This document shows, in pieces, positions 7,428-15,377 of a stretch of 23,743 nucleotides of DNA; position 1 is the stretch's first letter, and each line of letters opens with the position of its first letter. Source of the stretch: RPQK01 sp041946865 (lineage in GTDB: Bacteria; Acidobacteriota; UBA6911; RPQK01); assembly GCA_041946865.1 (NCBI GenBank), contig JBHGBF010000061.1, positions 1-23,743 on the forward strand. The letters are read 5' to 3'. Below the pieces are notes generated by a model, which saw only the letters and a list, made by a program, of their open reading frames with translations, ran no database searches and was not told the DNA's origin. A program made the translations under genes and the position numbers.

Positions 7428-9329
7428 ATGCCGATCTTTCAGGACAACCGAAAGCTCGTTGCCCGGATCAAGGGGCTGCGGACGTGTTTCGTCCTGGTTT
7501 TCCTCATCCTGTTCGGCAAGCTCTGGTATATCGCCGTCATCAAAGCGGACTACTACAAACAACTGGCCAGGCAGAACCAGGTCCGAGTGATCCCCATGCT
7601 GGCTCCGCGGGGGCTGATTCTTGATCGCGAGGGCCGGGTCCTGGTGGATAACATTCAGAGTTCGAACCTGGTCCTGTTCCTCGACAAAGTGGACGATTTG
7701 AACCGGGTCTTCCAGTTCCTGCGCGGGCTGAACCTCTCTGAGGAAGCGCTCAAGGAGAGGATGCAGGTGGCCCGCACTCGCTCGAAGTACCAGAACGTCG
7801 TCATCAAAGAGAATCTGTCGATGGAGGAGATGAGCTACGTCCTGGCCCATCAGAACGAGCATCCAGAGCTGGCGATCGTCGAAGAGCCGCGCCGGCTCTA
7901 CCGCTACGGACGCCTGGCGGCCCATGCGCTGGGATACATCGGGGAGATCTCGGACAAGCAGCTGAAGGGGACGGAGTTTTCCGGCCGCCGCCAGGGTGAC
8001 ATCATTGGAAAGTACGGTATCGAGCGCACCTACAACCGCAGTCTGACGGGAATCGACGGCAAGAGGCGTCTACTGGTCAACAGCATCGGAAAGACTATTG
8101 AAGAGCTGCAGTCGATCGAATCCAGCCCCGGCAACAACCTGACCGTCACGCTCGATCTCGATCTCCAGATGATAGCGGAGAGCGAGCTGGGGGACAATCC
8201 AGGCGCGGTTGTTGCCTTCGATCCCGTCCATGGCGATGTCTTCGTCATGGCCAGTCATCCGGCTTTTGATCCGAATCTCTTTGCCACCCGAATCACCCGC
8301 TCTGACTGGGCACGGCTCAGCTCCGACCCCGAAAACCCTTTGCAGAACCGGGCCATTCAAGCCGAGTTTTCCCCGGGATCGACATTCAAATTAGTGATGG
8401 CGATTGCGGGCTTGGAGACCGGTGTGATCACTGAGAACGACACGGTCTTCTGCCGGGGCGGCATCAACCTGTACGGCCACTACTTCCGCTGTTGGAAGGA
8501 GGGAGGGCACGGCACGGTTAACATGAGCCAGGCGATCCGCCAATCCTGCAATGTGTACTTCTACCTGCTCGGCCAGAAGCTCGGCATCGACAACATCGAG
8601 CGCTACAGCAAGCAGCTCGGGTTGGGACGGATCAGCGGCGTTGATCTGGCGGGCGAGGCGGACGGCCTGGTCCCTTCCGAGGAATGGAAGAGAAGAACCA
8701 CCGGTCAGAAGTGGTACGCCGGCGAGACAATCTCGGTAGCCATCGGGCAGGGCGCCATGAACGTCACTCCGATTCAGCTCGCCCGGGCCGTCGGGATGAT
8801 TGCCACCGGCCGGGAATGTCCTTTGCACCTCCTGAAAGAGAAGAAGCCGATTCGTGGCCCGGCGACTGCCGTGGCGTCCACCGGGGCCACGCCGTTCTTT
8901 AAAGAAGAGAATCTGCGGGTGATTCGTGGCGGCATGTGGCGCGTCGTCAACGAGTACGGAACCGGGCGGGCCGCTATGGTCGAGGGCTTTGAAGTCTGCG
9001 GGAAAACCGGTACGGCTCAGACGATCGGGAACGCCGCGCGGGCCAATCTCTCGGAGGAAGCGGCAAGCAAGTACCTCCCCAACGCCTGGTTCGTAGGCTT
9101 TGCTCCCCGCGACAACCCGGAGATCGTAGTCTGCGTCATTGTCCAGCGCGGGAAATCGGGCCCGGGCGTCGCTGCCCCCATCGCCGGCAAGATCTTCCGC
9201 GCTTATTTTGAGAAGAAACATCCTCCGCAGGGTCCCCGCCGCCCCACACCGCTGCAGCAGGTGGCCTCTTCGAACGCGCCCGAACCCACGCGTCCTGTCG
9301 GCGCGGCGGACGGGGGCATTCGGCAGTAG
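7428..9329 (+). CDS. mrdA: Penicillin-binding protein 2 (lateral-wall transpeptidase)
   Basis: A 633-residue class B PBP. The cytoplasmic tail and one transmembrane helix (about 18-38) are followed by the dimerisation domain (PRGLILDREGRVLVDN at about 60-75) and the transpeptidase domain. Active-site motifs are S318-TFK321 (in FSPGSTFK), S373-C-N375 and K526-T-G528. The enzyme cross-links peptidoglycan with RodA during cell elongation. The last 35 residues are proline-rich and variable. The ATG lies nine bases after the mreD stop with a poor ribosome site, consistent with operon read-through. Confidence 0.97.
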   Translation: MPIFQDNRKLVARIKGLRTCFVLVFLILFGKLWYIAVIKADYYKQLARQNQVRVIPMLAPRGLILDREGRVLVDNIQSSNLVLFLDKVDDLNRVFQFLRGLNLSEEALKERMQVARTRSKYQNVVIKENLSMEEMSYVLAHQNEHPELAIVEEPRRLYRYGRLAAHALGYIGEISDKQLKGTEFSGRRQGDIIGKYGIERTYNRSLTGIDGKRRLLVNSIGKTIEELQSIESSPGNNLTVTLDLDLQMIAESELGDNPGAVVAFDPVHGDVFVMASHPAFDPNLFATRITRSDWARLSSDPENPLQNRAIQAEFSPGSTFKLVMAIAGLETGVITENDTVFCRGGINLYGHYFRCWKEGGHGTVNMSQAIRQSCNVYFYLLGQKLGIDNIERYSKQLGLGRISGVDLAGEADGLVPSEEWKRRTTGQKWYAGETISVAIGQGAMNVTPIQLARAVGMIATGRECPLHLLKEKKPIRGPATAVASTGATPFFKEENLRVIRGGMWRVVNEYGTGRAAMVEGFEVCGKTGTAQTIGNAARANLSEEAASKYLPNAWFVGFAPRDNPEIVVCVIVQRGKSGPGVAAPIAGKIFRAYFEKKHPPQGPRRPTPLQQVASSNAPEPTRPVGAADGGIRQ

Positions 9330-9342
9330 GAAGGCCTGGGAG

Positions 9343-10431
9343 ATGTCGATCAGGAGAATCGTTTCCAGTTTTGACGTTTTGTTGTTCGCCGGGGCGATGT
9401 CCCTCGCCTTCCTCGGCATTCTGGGAGTGTACAGCGCCAGCCTGCAAAACCCCGCCTCTAACGCGTTTACCCGGCAACTGTTGTGGACGGGGCTCGGCCT
9501 GGTTTTGTGCTTCATTGTCTTCTCGATCGATTATCATTACCTCGTCGACTACGCCTTCCACCTCTATGTCCTGTCGATCCTGCTGCTGATCGGCATCCTC
9601 ATCTTCGGCCGGGAAATCAATGGCAGCAAGAGCTGGCTGACGATCGGCGGACAGAACTTCCAGCCATCCGAGGTGGTCAAGGTGGTCGTGATTCTGGCTT
9701 TGACCCGTTACCTTTCCGGGCTCAACGAGGATTACCTCAAACGCCGCAGCTTTGTCATCCTGACCGGCATCACCCTGATTCCAGTCTGCCTGGTTGTTCT
9801 GCAAGGGGATCTGGGAACCGCTTTAATGTATTTCCCGATTCTCGGCGGGATGATGCTCATAGGAGGTTTGAAATTCCGGTTTGTCGCTGCCGTGATGGTG
9901 CTCGCGCTCCTGCTGGCGCCCACCAGCTGGCTGGTTCTCAAGGACTATCAGAAGCAGCGCATCATGGTGACTCTCGACCCCAGCCTGGACCCGAAGGGAA
10001 TCGGCTATCAGACCCGCCAGTCCCAAATCGCGATCGGGTCGGGCGGGCTGCTGGGGACCGGGATAGGAAACGGGCTGCAGAGCCAGCTGGGATTCGTGCC
10101 TGAGATCCACACGGATTTCATATTCGCCCTGCTTGCCGAGGAAACCGGTCTGGCCGGGGCCTGCCTGGTCCTGATGCTTTACCTGTTCGTCTTGTCGCGG
10201 ATGGTGCGCATCGGCGAGCAGGCGCGTGATCGGCAGGGCATTCTGATTATCACCGGCGTGGCCAGCCTGATCTTTTTCCACGTGGTAATCAATGTCGGTA
10301 TGGCGCTCGGCATAACTCCGGCCATCGGAATCCCGCTGCCGCTGCTCAGCTACGGCGGCTCGTCCGCCCTGAGCACGTACGTGGCGCTGGGGCTCGCCCT
10401 GAACGTGCATTACCACAGATTTGTATATTGA
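9343..10431 (+). CDS. rodA: Peptidoglycan glycosyltransferase RodA (SEDS family)
   Basis: A 362-residue protein with about ten membrane helices. The SEDS signatures are GREINGSKSWL (89-99), FQPSEVVK (106-113), VLQGDLGTAL (152-161), HTDFIFALLAEETG with the catalytic-type aspartate D258, and the C-terminal PLPLLSYGGSS. RodA polymerises lipid II with PBP2 as its partner. The start at 9343 is chosen because AGGAAGG lies eight bases upstream; the open frame extends further upstream, but only within mrdA. It is the last gene of the elongation operon. Confidence 0.96.
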   Translation: MSIRRIVSSFDVLLFAGAMSLAFLGILGVYSASLQNPASNAFTRQLLWTGLGLVLCFIVFSIDYHYLVDYAFHLYVLSILLLIGILIFGREINGSKSWLTIGGQNFQPSEVVKVVVILALTRYLSGLNEDYLKRRSFVILTGITLIPVCLVVLQGDLGTALMYFPILGGMMLIGGLKFRFVAAVMVLALLLAPTSWLVLKDYQKQRIMVTLDPSLDPKGIGYQTRQSQIAIGSGGLLGTGIGNGLQSQLGFVPEIHTDFIFALLAEETGLAGACLVLMLYLFVLSRMVRIGEQARDRQGILIITGVASLIFFHVVINVGMALGITPAIGIPLPLLSYGGSSALSTYVALGLALNVHYHRFVY

Positions 10432-10439
10432 GCCGTTTC

Positions 10440-10469
10440 TTGCCACACAGCGATGCCCATCGCTATAAT
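10440..10469 (+). promoter_or_regulatory. Sigma-70-type promoter for the rng operon
   Basis: TTGCCA (10440-10445, five of six to TTGACA) and TATAAT (10464-10469, perfect) are separated by 18 bases, just after the rodA stop. A transcript from here would carry a leader of about 300 bases before the RNase start at 10775. Confidence 0.65.
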
Positions 10470-10774
10470 GTGCATGATTTGCTGCGCACTTATATCGGCT
10501 TTCTATTTTGTTTATTCGGAGAAGCTGCACATACCGCAGATGAAGCGAGACCGTTGAGAAGCGGAGAACTGCCGCGCCGGCTCGCGGAAGAAACTTTTGT
10601 CGAGGCACCCGATGGCTGCCTCCACGTTTTGACTTATCATTCCGGTCCCGTAAATCACGGATGGAATGTGAGTTGATCGAAGCCACCTTCTTATCGTAAA
10701 TCGCGGAACAAGAGATCTCTGCACCAGCTTCTCCTTAACGAGCGGCGAAGCGCCGCCGTTCGAAGGGAGAAATC
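10470..10774 (+). promoter_or_regulatory. Long 5' leader of the RNase E/G gene
   Basis: About 300 bases without a convincing gene; an 82-codon frame here lacks a ribosome site and family features. Just before the ribosome site (10763-10770) is a strong hairpin at 10737-10760, AACG-a-GCGGCG / CGCCGC-CGTT with an AAG loop and one bulged A. A 12-base near-repeat, CGTAAATCRCGGA, occurs twice (about 10649 and 10693). Long structured leaders are known to mediate RNase E autoregulation in E. coli; a similar role here is inference. Confidence 0.45.
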
Positions 10775-13189
10775 ATGTCCAAGGAATTGATCGTCAACTC
10801 CACGAGCCTCGAAAACCGGGTCGCGATCGTTGAAGACGACCAGATCACCGAAATCTTCATCGAGAGACAAAAAAACAAAGGAATTTTGGGGAACATCTAC
10901 AAGGGCCGTGTGACTAAAGTGCTGCCGGGAATGCAGGCGGCGTTTGTCGACATCGGTCTCGAGCGGCACGCCTTTCTGTACGTGTCGGACTTCTTCGAAG
11001 ACTACGAGGAGTACGAAGAGCTCTTTCGTTCAGCCGAAAGCGCCGGACTCGAAGAGGTGATCAGACCGGAACCGAAAAGTGAAGCGCGACCGGAAGCCGC
11101 CGCCTCGGCGGAAGATATCAAGCGTGCGCGCAGGGGCCGGCGCGGCCGGCGAGAAGTGGCCCGCGAGCGCGAAACCCGCGAACAGCCGCGCGAACAGGGC
11201 CGCGAAACCGTCCGGGAGGCGTCGCGAGAGGAGACCCGCGAGCAGCCGCGCGAACAGTTTCGCGAGCCAGCCCGCGAGCACCATCGGGAAGCGGGTCGGA
11301 GAGGCCGTGAGGGCCGATTCGAAGGCGCCGAAGCAGGTTCTGGCGAGCATCATATTGAACCACTTCCTGGCGAATCCTTCGCCCATCTGGCCGCCCCCCA
11401 GTTGCCGACCGTCGTTGAAACGCAGCTGGACCATCCGGAGGATCTGGCGATCTGGGACCCGATGTTCGAAAAACTGAACACGACCGAGGAAGCGAAGCCG
11501 GAGCCCACACCGCAGCCCGAGAAACAAGAAGCCCCCGCGCCGTCAGAGCCGGGGAAGCCGGAGCCGGGAGTTCCGCCGGCGGCGCCGGAAGAGGCGCCGG
11601 TTCGCGAGTCACAGCTGGAGATGAAGCCGGTCGCTGAGCCCGTTTCACCGCCGGAAGAAACGAAGGCGTGGTCCAAAAGCAAGGCAGAGGAACCGGCAGA
11701 AGAGAGCGTGCCGGCGCCCACCCCGGAGCCCGAGCCCGCTCCGGAACCCATGCGGCGCGGCCGGGGGACGCGCAAGTCAGAACAGCCCGAGACGGAGCTC
11801 GAGACCGAGCCGGCAAGCCAGGCTGAGCCGGCCCCGGCGGAACGCCTCGAAGGCCGCGGCCGCAAAAAAGCGGAAGCGGACGCCGAAGCGAGCGTCGAAC
11901 ACAAGCCCGAGACTCAGGAGCTGTCAGCCCGGCCCGAATCGAACCGCAAACGGCGCAGTGCGGGTAGGACGAACGGCAGGGCGCAGATCGGCGATCTGCT
12001 GAGGGAAGGCCAGGAGATTCTGGTCCAGATCGCTAAGGAGCCGATCGGCAAGAAAGGCGCCCGGATTACCTCCCACATTGCTCTTCCCGGCCGATACCTG
12101 GTATTCATGCCGACCGTCGATCACGTCGGCGTATCCCGCAAAATTGCCTCGGAGACCGAGCGGCAGCGTCTCAAGGAGATCATTCAGCGCCTGCGCGGTG
12201 ACTTCGGCAAGGGATTCATCGTCAGGACCGCCGGCGAAAACCATAGCGAAGAGGACTTCCGCGCCGACATGGCCTTCCTGACCAGAACCTGGGAAGACCT
12301 GCGAGCCAAGGCCGAAAGGGTCTCGGCGCCTGCCCTGGTCCACTCGGAACCCAGCCTGGTCCAACGTGTGGTGCGGGATTACTTCAACGACGGTTATCGG
12401 GCCATCCGGGTGGACGATGAACACGAGTACGAGAAGATCGTCGAATTCGTCAGCCGGTTCAATCCCGAGTTGGTTAACCGCGTCCGCCTCTACAACCGGA
12501 CCGAGCCGATTTTCGATCAGTACGGTGTCACCGCTGAGATTGAAAAGGCCCTCAAGCAGAAGGTCTGGTTGAAAAACGGTGGCTATATCGTCATCAACCA
12601 GACCGAGGCCCTGGTTGCGATCGACGTGAACACCGGCAAGTTTGTCGGCAGCACGAATTCACTCGAGGACACCATCACCCGCACGAACCTGGACGCTGTC
12701 AAGGAAGTGGTCCGCCAGATTCGGCTGCGCGATCTGGGCGGCATTATCGTCATCGATTTCATTGACATGGACGAGCGGCGAAACCGCCAGAAGGTCATGG
12801 AAGCGCTGCAGCAGGAGCTGAGCAAGGACAAGTCCCCTTCCAAGATCCTGCAGTTCAACGAATTCGGATTGGTGGCCATCACCCGCAAGCGGGTCAAGCA
12901 ATCCCTGGAAAGAACGCTTTGCCAACCCTGCCAGACTTGCAACGGGACCGGGATGACCAAGTCGGTTCGGACCATCTGTTATTCGATCCACCAAGAAATC
13001 CGTAAATTGCTCCCTCATCTGCAGGAGGGGGAGGAACTGATCATTCGCTGCCACCCGGACGTCAGCAAGGCCCTGCGCGACGGCGAACGCGAGGTGCTGA
13101 CAGAAATCGAGGACATGACACGCAAAATCGTCACCGTCAAAGCCGATCCGCTCATGCACGTCGAGCAGTTCGACATCGTCGAGGGTTGA
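10775..13189 (+). CDS. rng: Ribonuclease E/G family endoribonuclease with split S1 domain
   Basis: An 804-residue protein that cuts single-stranded RNA in mRNA decay and rRNA maturation. Residues 1-85 are the start of the S1 RNA-binding domain (KNKGILGNIYKGRV, AAFVDIGLERHAFLYV). About 86-400 is a low-complexity insert: Arg/Glu-rich at 115-180, then Pro/Glu-rich. The S1 domain resumes at about 402 (GDLLREGQEILVQIAKEPIGKKGARIT). The catalytic core follows with metal-binding D617 (AIDVNTG) and D661 (IDFIDM), matching E. coli D303 and D346. The zinc-link cysteines are CQPCQTCNGTG (716-726). There is no long C-terminal degradosome scaffold, so the architecture is RNase G-like apart from the insert. 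The ribosome site is AGGGAGA. It heads the run of genes to gatA. Confidence 0.95.
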   Translation: MSKELIVNSTSLENRVAIVEDDQITEIFIERQKNKGILGNIYKGRVTKVLPGMQAAFVDIGLERHAFLYVSDFFEDYEEYEELFRSAESAGLEEVIRPEPKSEARPEAAASAEDIKRARRGRRGRREVARERETREQPREQGRETVREASREETREQPREQFREPAREHHREAGRRGREGRFEGAEAGSGEHHIEPLPGESFAHLAAPQLPTVVETQLDHPEDLAIWDPMFEKLNTTEEAKPEPTPQPEKQEAPAPSEPGKPEPGVPPAAPEEAPVRESQLEMKPVAEPVSPPEETKAWSKSKAEEPAEESVPAPTPEPEPAPEPMRRGRGTRKSEQPETELETEPASQAEPAPAERLEGRGRKKAEADAEASVEHKPETQELSARPESNRKRRSAGRTNGRAQIGDLLREGQEILVQIAKEPIGKKGARITSHIALPGRYLVFMPTVDHVGVSRKIASETERQRLKEIIQRLRGDFGKGFIVRTAGENHSEEDFRADMAFLTRTWEDLRAKAERVSAPALVHSEPSLVQRVVRDYFNDGYRAIRVDDEHEYEKIVEFVSRFNPELVNRVRLYNRTEPIFDQYGVTAEIEKALKQKVWLKNGGYIVINQTEALVAIDVNTGKFVGSTNSLEDTITRTNLDAVKEVVRQIRLRDLGGIIVIDFIDMDERRNRQKVMEALQQELSKDKSPSKILQFNEFGLVAITRKRVKQSLERTLCQPCQTCNGTGMTKSVRTICYSIHQEIRKLLPHLQEGEELIIRCHPDVSKALRDGEREVLTEIEDMTRKIVTVKADPLMHVEQFDIVEG
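11171..11267 (+). repeat. Imperfect 60-bp tandem duplication inside the RNase insert
   Basis: Bases 11171-11200 match 11231-11260 at 25 of 30 positions, and the protein repeats TREQPREQ with a 20-residue period (134-141 and 154-161). The reading frame is kept. It shows how the Arg/Glu-rich part of the S1 insert has grown by in-frame duplication. Confidence 0.6.
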
Positions 13190-13192
13190 CAG

Positions 13193-14017
13193 GTGACGGA
13201 CAAGAACAACTACTTTCGAAGGCTGCTTGAGCTGATGGATGTGCTGCGCAGTCCCGACGGGTGCCCCTGGGACAGGGAGCAGACACGCGAGACGCTCAAG
13301 CCGATGCTGATAGAAGAGAGCTACGAGGTGCTCGAGGCCCTCGACAGTCAGGATCCCAGCGAATTGTGCGAGGAGCTTGGGGACCTGCTCTTTCAGGTCG
13401 TCTTCCACTGCCGGATCGCCAAAGAACGCGGCGAGTTCGACGCCGATGACGTCTGCCGTCGAGTCTATGAGAAAATGGTCCGACGGCATCCGCACGTCTT
13501 CGGCAATGCGACCTATCAGGACGCCCAGGAGCTTTTGAAGCACTGGGAAGACATCAAGGCGGCCGAGCAGGCAGAGGCCGGACGAACCAAAGAAAAGAAA
13601 TCCCTGCTGGACGGCATTCCTCCCGGATTGCCCGCTTTGTACGCAGGCTACCAGATCTCGGCCAAGGCCTCTCGCGTCGGCTTCGACTGGCCTGACCTGC
13701 AGGGAATCAAGCAGAAGGTAGTCGAGGAGTTTCAGGAATTGGAAGCCGCGGTGGAACGGCATGACGCCGAGCGGATCCGGGAAGAAGTTGGCGATCTTCT
13801 CTTTGCTGCGCTTAACGTCGCCCGCTTTCTGCAGATCGATCCGGAAACCGCCCTGGGACGCGCCAACGCCAAGTTCGCGGAACGCTTTCGGCGACTGGAA
13901 CGCCACTTCGCCGCGCAAGGACGCCAGCTCAAGGATGTCTCGCTGGAAGAAATGGAGGCATCATGGCAGGATCTAAAGAAGCAGAAGTCAGGAGTCAGGA
14001 GTCAGGAGCCAGAATAG
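13193..14017 (+). CDS. mazG: Nucleoside triphosphate pyrophosphohydrolase MazG
   Basis: A 274-residue protein with two tandem MazG domains. The first (about 10-115) has CPWDREQT, the metal-binding EESYE and EELGDLLFQVVFH. The second (about 150-250) has KASRVGFDWPD, EEFQELEAAV and EEVGDLLFAALN. It hydrolyses NTPs to NMP and pyrophosphate, cleaning aberrant nucleotides and possibly lowering ppGpp. The start is GTG with GAGGG seven bases upstream, four bases after the rng stop. The last eight or so residues (GVRSQEPE) are encoded by the GTCAGGA tandem repeat at 13984-14010, so the original C-terminus has been overwritten or extended by repeat DNA. Confidence 0.95.
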   Translation: MTDKNNYFRRLLELMDVLRSPDGCPWDREQTRETLKPMLIEESYEVLEALDSQDPSELCEELGDLLFQVVFHCRIAKERGEFDADDVCRRVYEKMVRRHPHVFGNATYQDAQELLKHWEDIKAAEQAEAGRTKEKKSLLDGIPPGLPALYAGYQISAKASRVGFDWPDLQGIKQKVVEEFQELEAAVERHDAERIREEVGDLLFAALNVARFLQIDPETALGRANAKFAERFRRLERHFAAQGRQLKDVSLEEMEASWQDLKKQKSGVRSQEPE

Positions 14018-14096
14018 AGAGAGTTGGGATTTTTGTAAGAGGGGTATTTGCTTGACTCCAGTAGCCGCTGTAATTGGCTCTCCTGACTTCCTTTTT
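13984..14096. repeat. AGTCAGGAG-type palindromic repeat element with T tract
   Basis: GAAGTCAGGAG at 13984-13994 is perfectly complementary to CTCCTGACTTC at 14080-14090, with a run of six T directly after the right arm. The left arm is extended by three tandem copies of the 7-base unit GTCAGGA, overlapping the mazG 3' end. A related inverted repeat lies at 23601-23663. The T run could give a weak terminator on the plus strand, but the 85-base loop makes that doubtful; a dispersed palindromic element is the better reading. Confidence 0.65.
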
Positions 14097-14127
14097 TGCG
14101 TCAAGCAGGTACATACCGAGACAAAAC

Positions 14128-14619
14128 ATGGCGAATAACGAGAAAGACGACAGCATCGGTTTCAAAGTCACTGACCGAAGATTGTTCACCGAGGAAGGCG
14201 AGCCTCGGCCTGAGGTTCAACGGCCCCAGCAGGCGGAGCCCGGGCGGACGGGCCCGCGTGAAAGAAAGACCGAAAGCCGGAGTGAGCCACCGCCTCCGCG
14301 CCAGGCCCCGGGCGCCAGGCAGCAGGATCAAGCTCGTTTCGGAAAGCCCGGCGACGAGCAGGAAGCAAGCATTGATTTCCCGTCTTTTCTCCTCTCGATG
14401 GCCACCTCGGCCATGGTGCACATGGGGGAAGTCGCCGATCCGGCCACCGGCCGCCCGGCTGAAAATATGCAGGCTGCCCGACAGACCATCGATATCCTGA
14501 CGATGCTCCGAGACAAGACTCAGGGTAATCTGTCGGGTGACGAGCAGCGGCTGCTTGACGGCCTGCTTTACGAGCTCCGCTTGAAGTTTCTGAGCAAGTC
14601 CAAGGTCATCAAGTTCTGA
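14128..14619 (+). CDS. DUF1844 domain protein
   Basis: A 163-residue soluble protein. The N-terminus has GFKVTDRRLFTEEGEPR, as in this family. A proline- and charge-rich linker (about 30-80) follows. The C-terminal DUF1844 helical region (about 85-160) has IDFPSFLLSMATSAMVHMGE, then a DPATGRP loop and NMQAARQTIDILTML. The function is unknown. The start at 14128 is preferred over an upstream TTG at 14074, because that stretch lies inside the palindromic repeat arm. The stop and the next start share a base (TGATG), so it is coupled to the metallo-hydrolase. Confidence 0.85.
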   Translation: MANNEKDDSIGFKVTDRRLFTEEGEPRPEVQRPQQAEPGRTGPRERKTESRSEPPPPRQAPGARQQDQARFGKPGDEQEASIDFPSFLLSMATSAMVHMGEVADPATGRPAENMQAARQTIDILTMLRDKTQGNLSGDEQRLLDGLLYELRLKFLSKSKVIKF

Positions 14620-15371
14620 TGAAGGTCACGTTTCTGGGGACCGGGACGTCGCGAGGAATCCCGGTCATCGGCTGCCGATGTCGGGTCTGTCGATCCTCCA
14701 ATCCCAAGAACAAGCGCCTGCGCTCCTCCCTGCTTCTCGAGAGTCAGGTGACTGTGGTGATCGATACGTCCGTCGATTTCCGCCTGCAAATGCTCCGTCA
14801 CGAGGTACAGAGGCTCGACGCGGTGATCTTCACCCACGCCCACGCGGACCACGTCCTGGGCCTGGATGACGTTTTTCCTCTAAGCGTTCGGACCGGCCGG
14901 GCCATGCCCGCCTACGCCAGTCCCGAAACGCTCGATCAGCTCAAGGTCACTTTTCGCTACCTTTTCGCCGAAAACCGTTACCCGGGTATTGCCGAGGTGG
15001 ATCTGCGCGCGATCGACGGTCCGTTCGAGATCGGGGATCTCACATTTCAGCCGATTGAAGTCTTTCACGGGGAAATGCCGGTGCTCGGCTTTCGAATCGG
15101 AGAGCTGGCCTACGTGACCGACGTGAGTCGCATCCCGGACCATTCCCTCCAGAAACTCACAGCTCTGAAGTACCTGATTCTGGATGGTTTGCGCTACCGG
15201 CCTCATGTCTCTCATTTCAGTCTCGAACAGGCGGCCGAGGTGGCCGCGCAACTGAAACCCGAAATGACGTACCTGATCCACATGAGTCATGACGTGGATC
15301 ACGACGAAGGCAACAACCTTTTGCCCGCATCGGTCCGCCTTTCCTACGATGGCCTGGTGCTTGAAGTCTAG
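14619..15371 (+). CDS. PhnP-like MBL-fold metallo-hydrolase
   Basis: A 250-residue metallo-beta-lactamase-fold enzyme. The N-terminus has FLGTGTSRGIPVIGC with C19, C21 and C24 (CRCRVC), the extra zinc site typical of PhnP-like proteins, then SNPKNKRLRSSLLL. The active-site motif is H73-A-H-A-D77-H78. Further ligands are probably H150 (FHGEMP), D168 (VTDVSRIP) and H221 (HMSHDVDH). E. coli PhnP is a phosphodiesterase for a cyclic ribose phosphate in phosphonate use, but no phn genes are nearby, so the substrate here is open (a cyclic nucleotide or other phosphodiester). It is coupled to the DUF1844 gene by a one-base overlap. Confidence 0.85.
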   Translation: MKVTFLGTGTSRGIPVIGCRCRVCRSSNPKNKRLRSSLLLESQVTVVIDTSVDFRLQMLRHEVQRLDAVIFTHAHADHVLGLDDVFPLSVRTGRAMPAYASPETLDQLKVTFRYLFAENRYPGIAEVDLRAIDGPFEIGDLTFQPIEVFHGEMPVLGFRIGELAYVTDVSRIPDHSLQKLTALKYLILDGLRYRPHVSHFSLEQAAEVAAQLKPEMTYLIHMSHDVDHDEGNNLLPASVRLSYDGLVLEV

Positions 15372-15377
15372 ATAAAC

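Noticed and set aside
10428..10676. 82-codon open frame between rodA and rng
   Set aside because: It overlaps the rodA stop, lies across the promoter and leader, has no ribosome site, and shows no family-like pattern.
11030..11980. Frameshift or assembly error in the RNase gene, suggested by the low-complexity stretch
   Set aside because: The frame is open throughout, the S1 domain resumes in the same frame, and acidic/proline-rich composition is consistent across the whole insert.
14074..14127. TTG start giving an 18-residue longer DUF1844 protein
   Set aside because: The extension is encoded by the repeat arm and T tract and precedes the conserved N-terminus.
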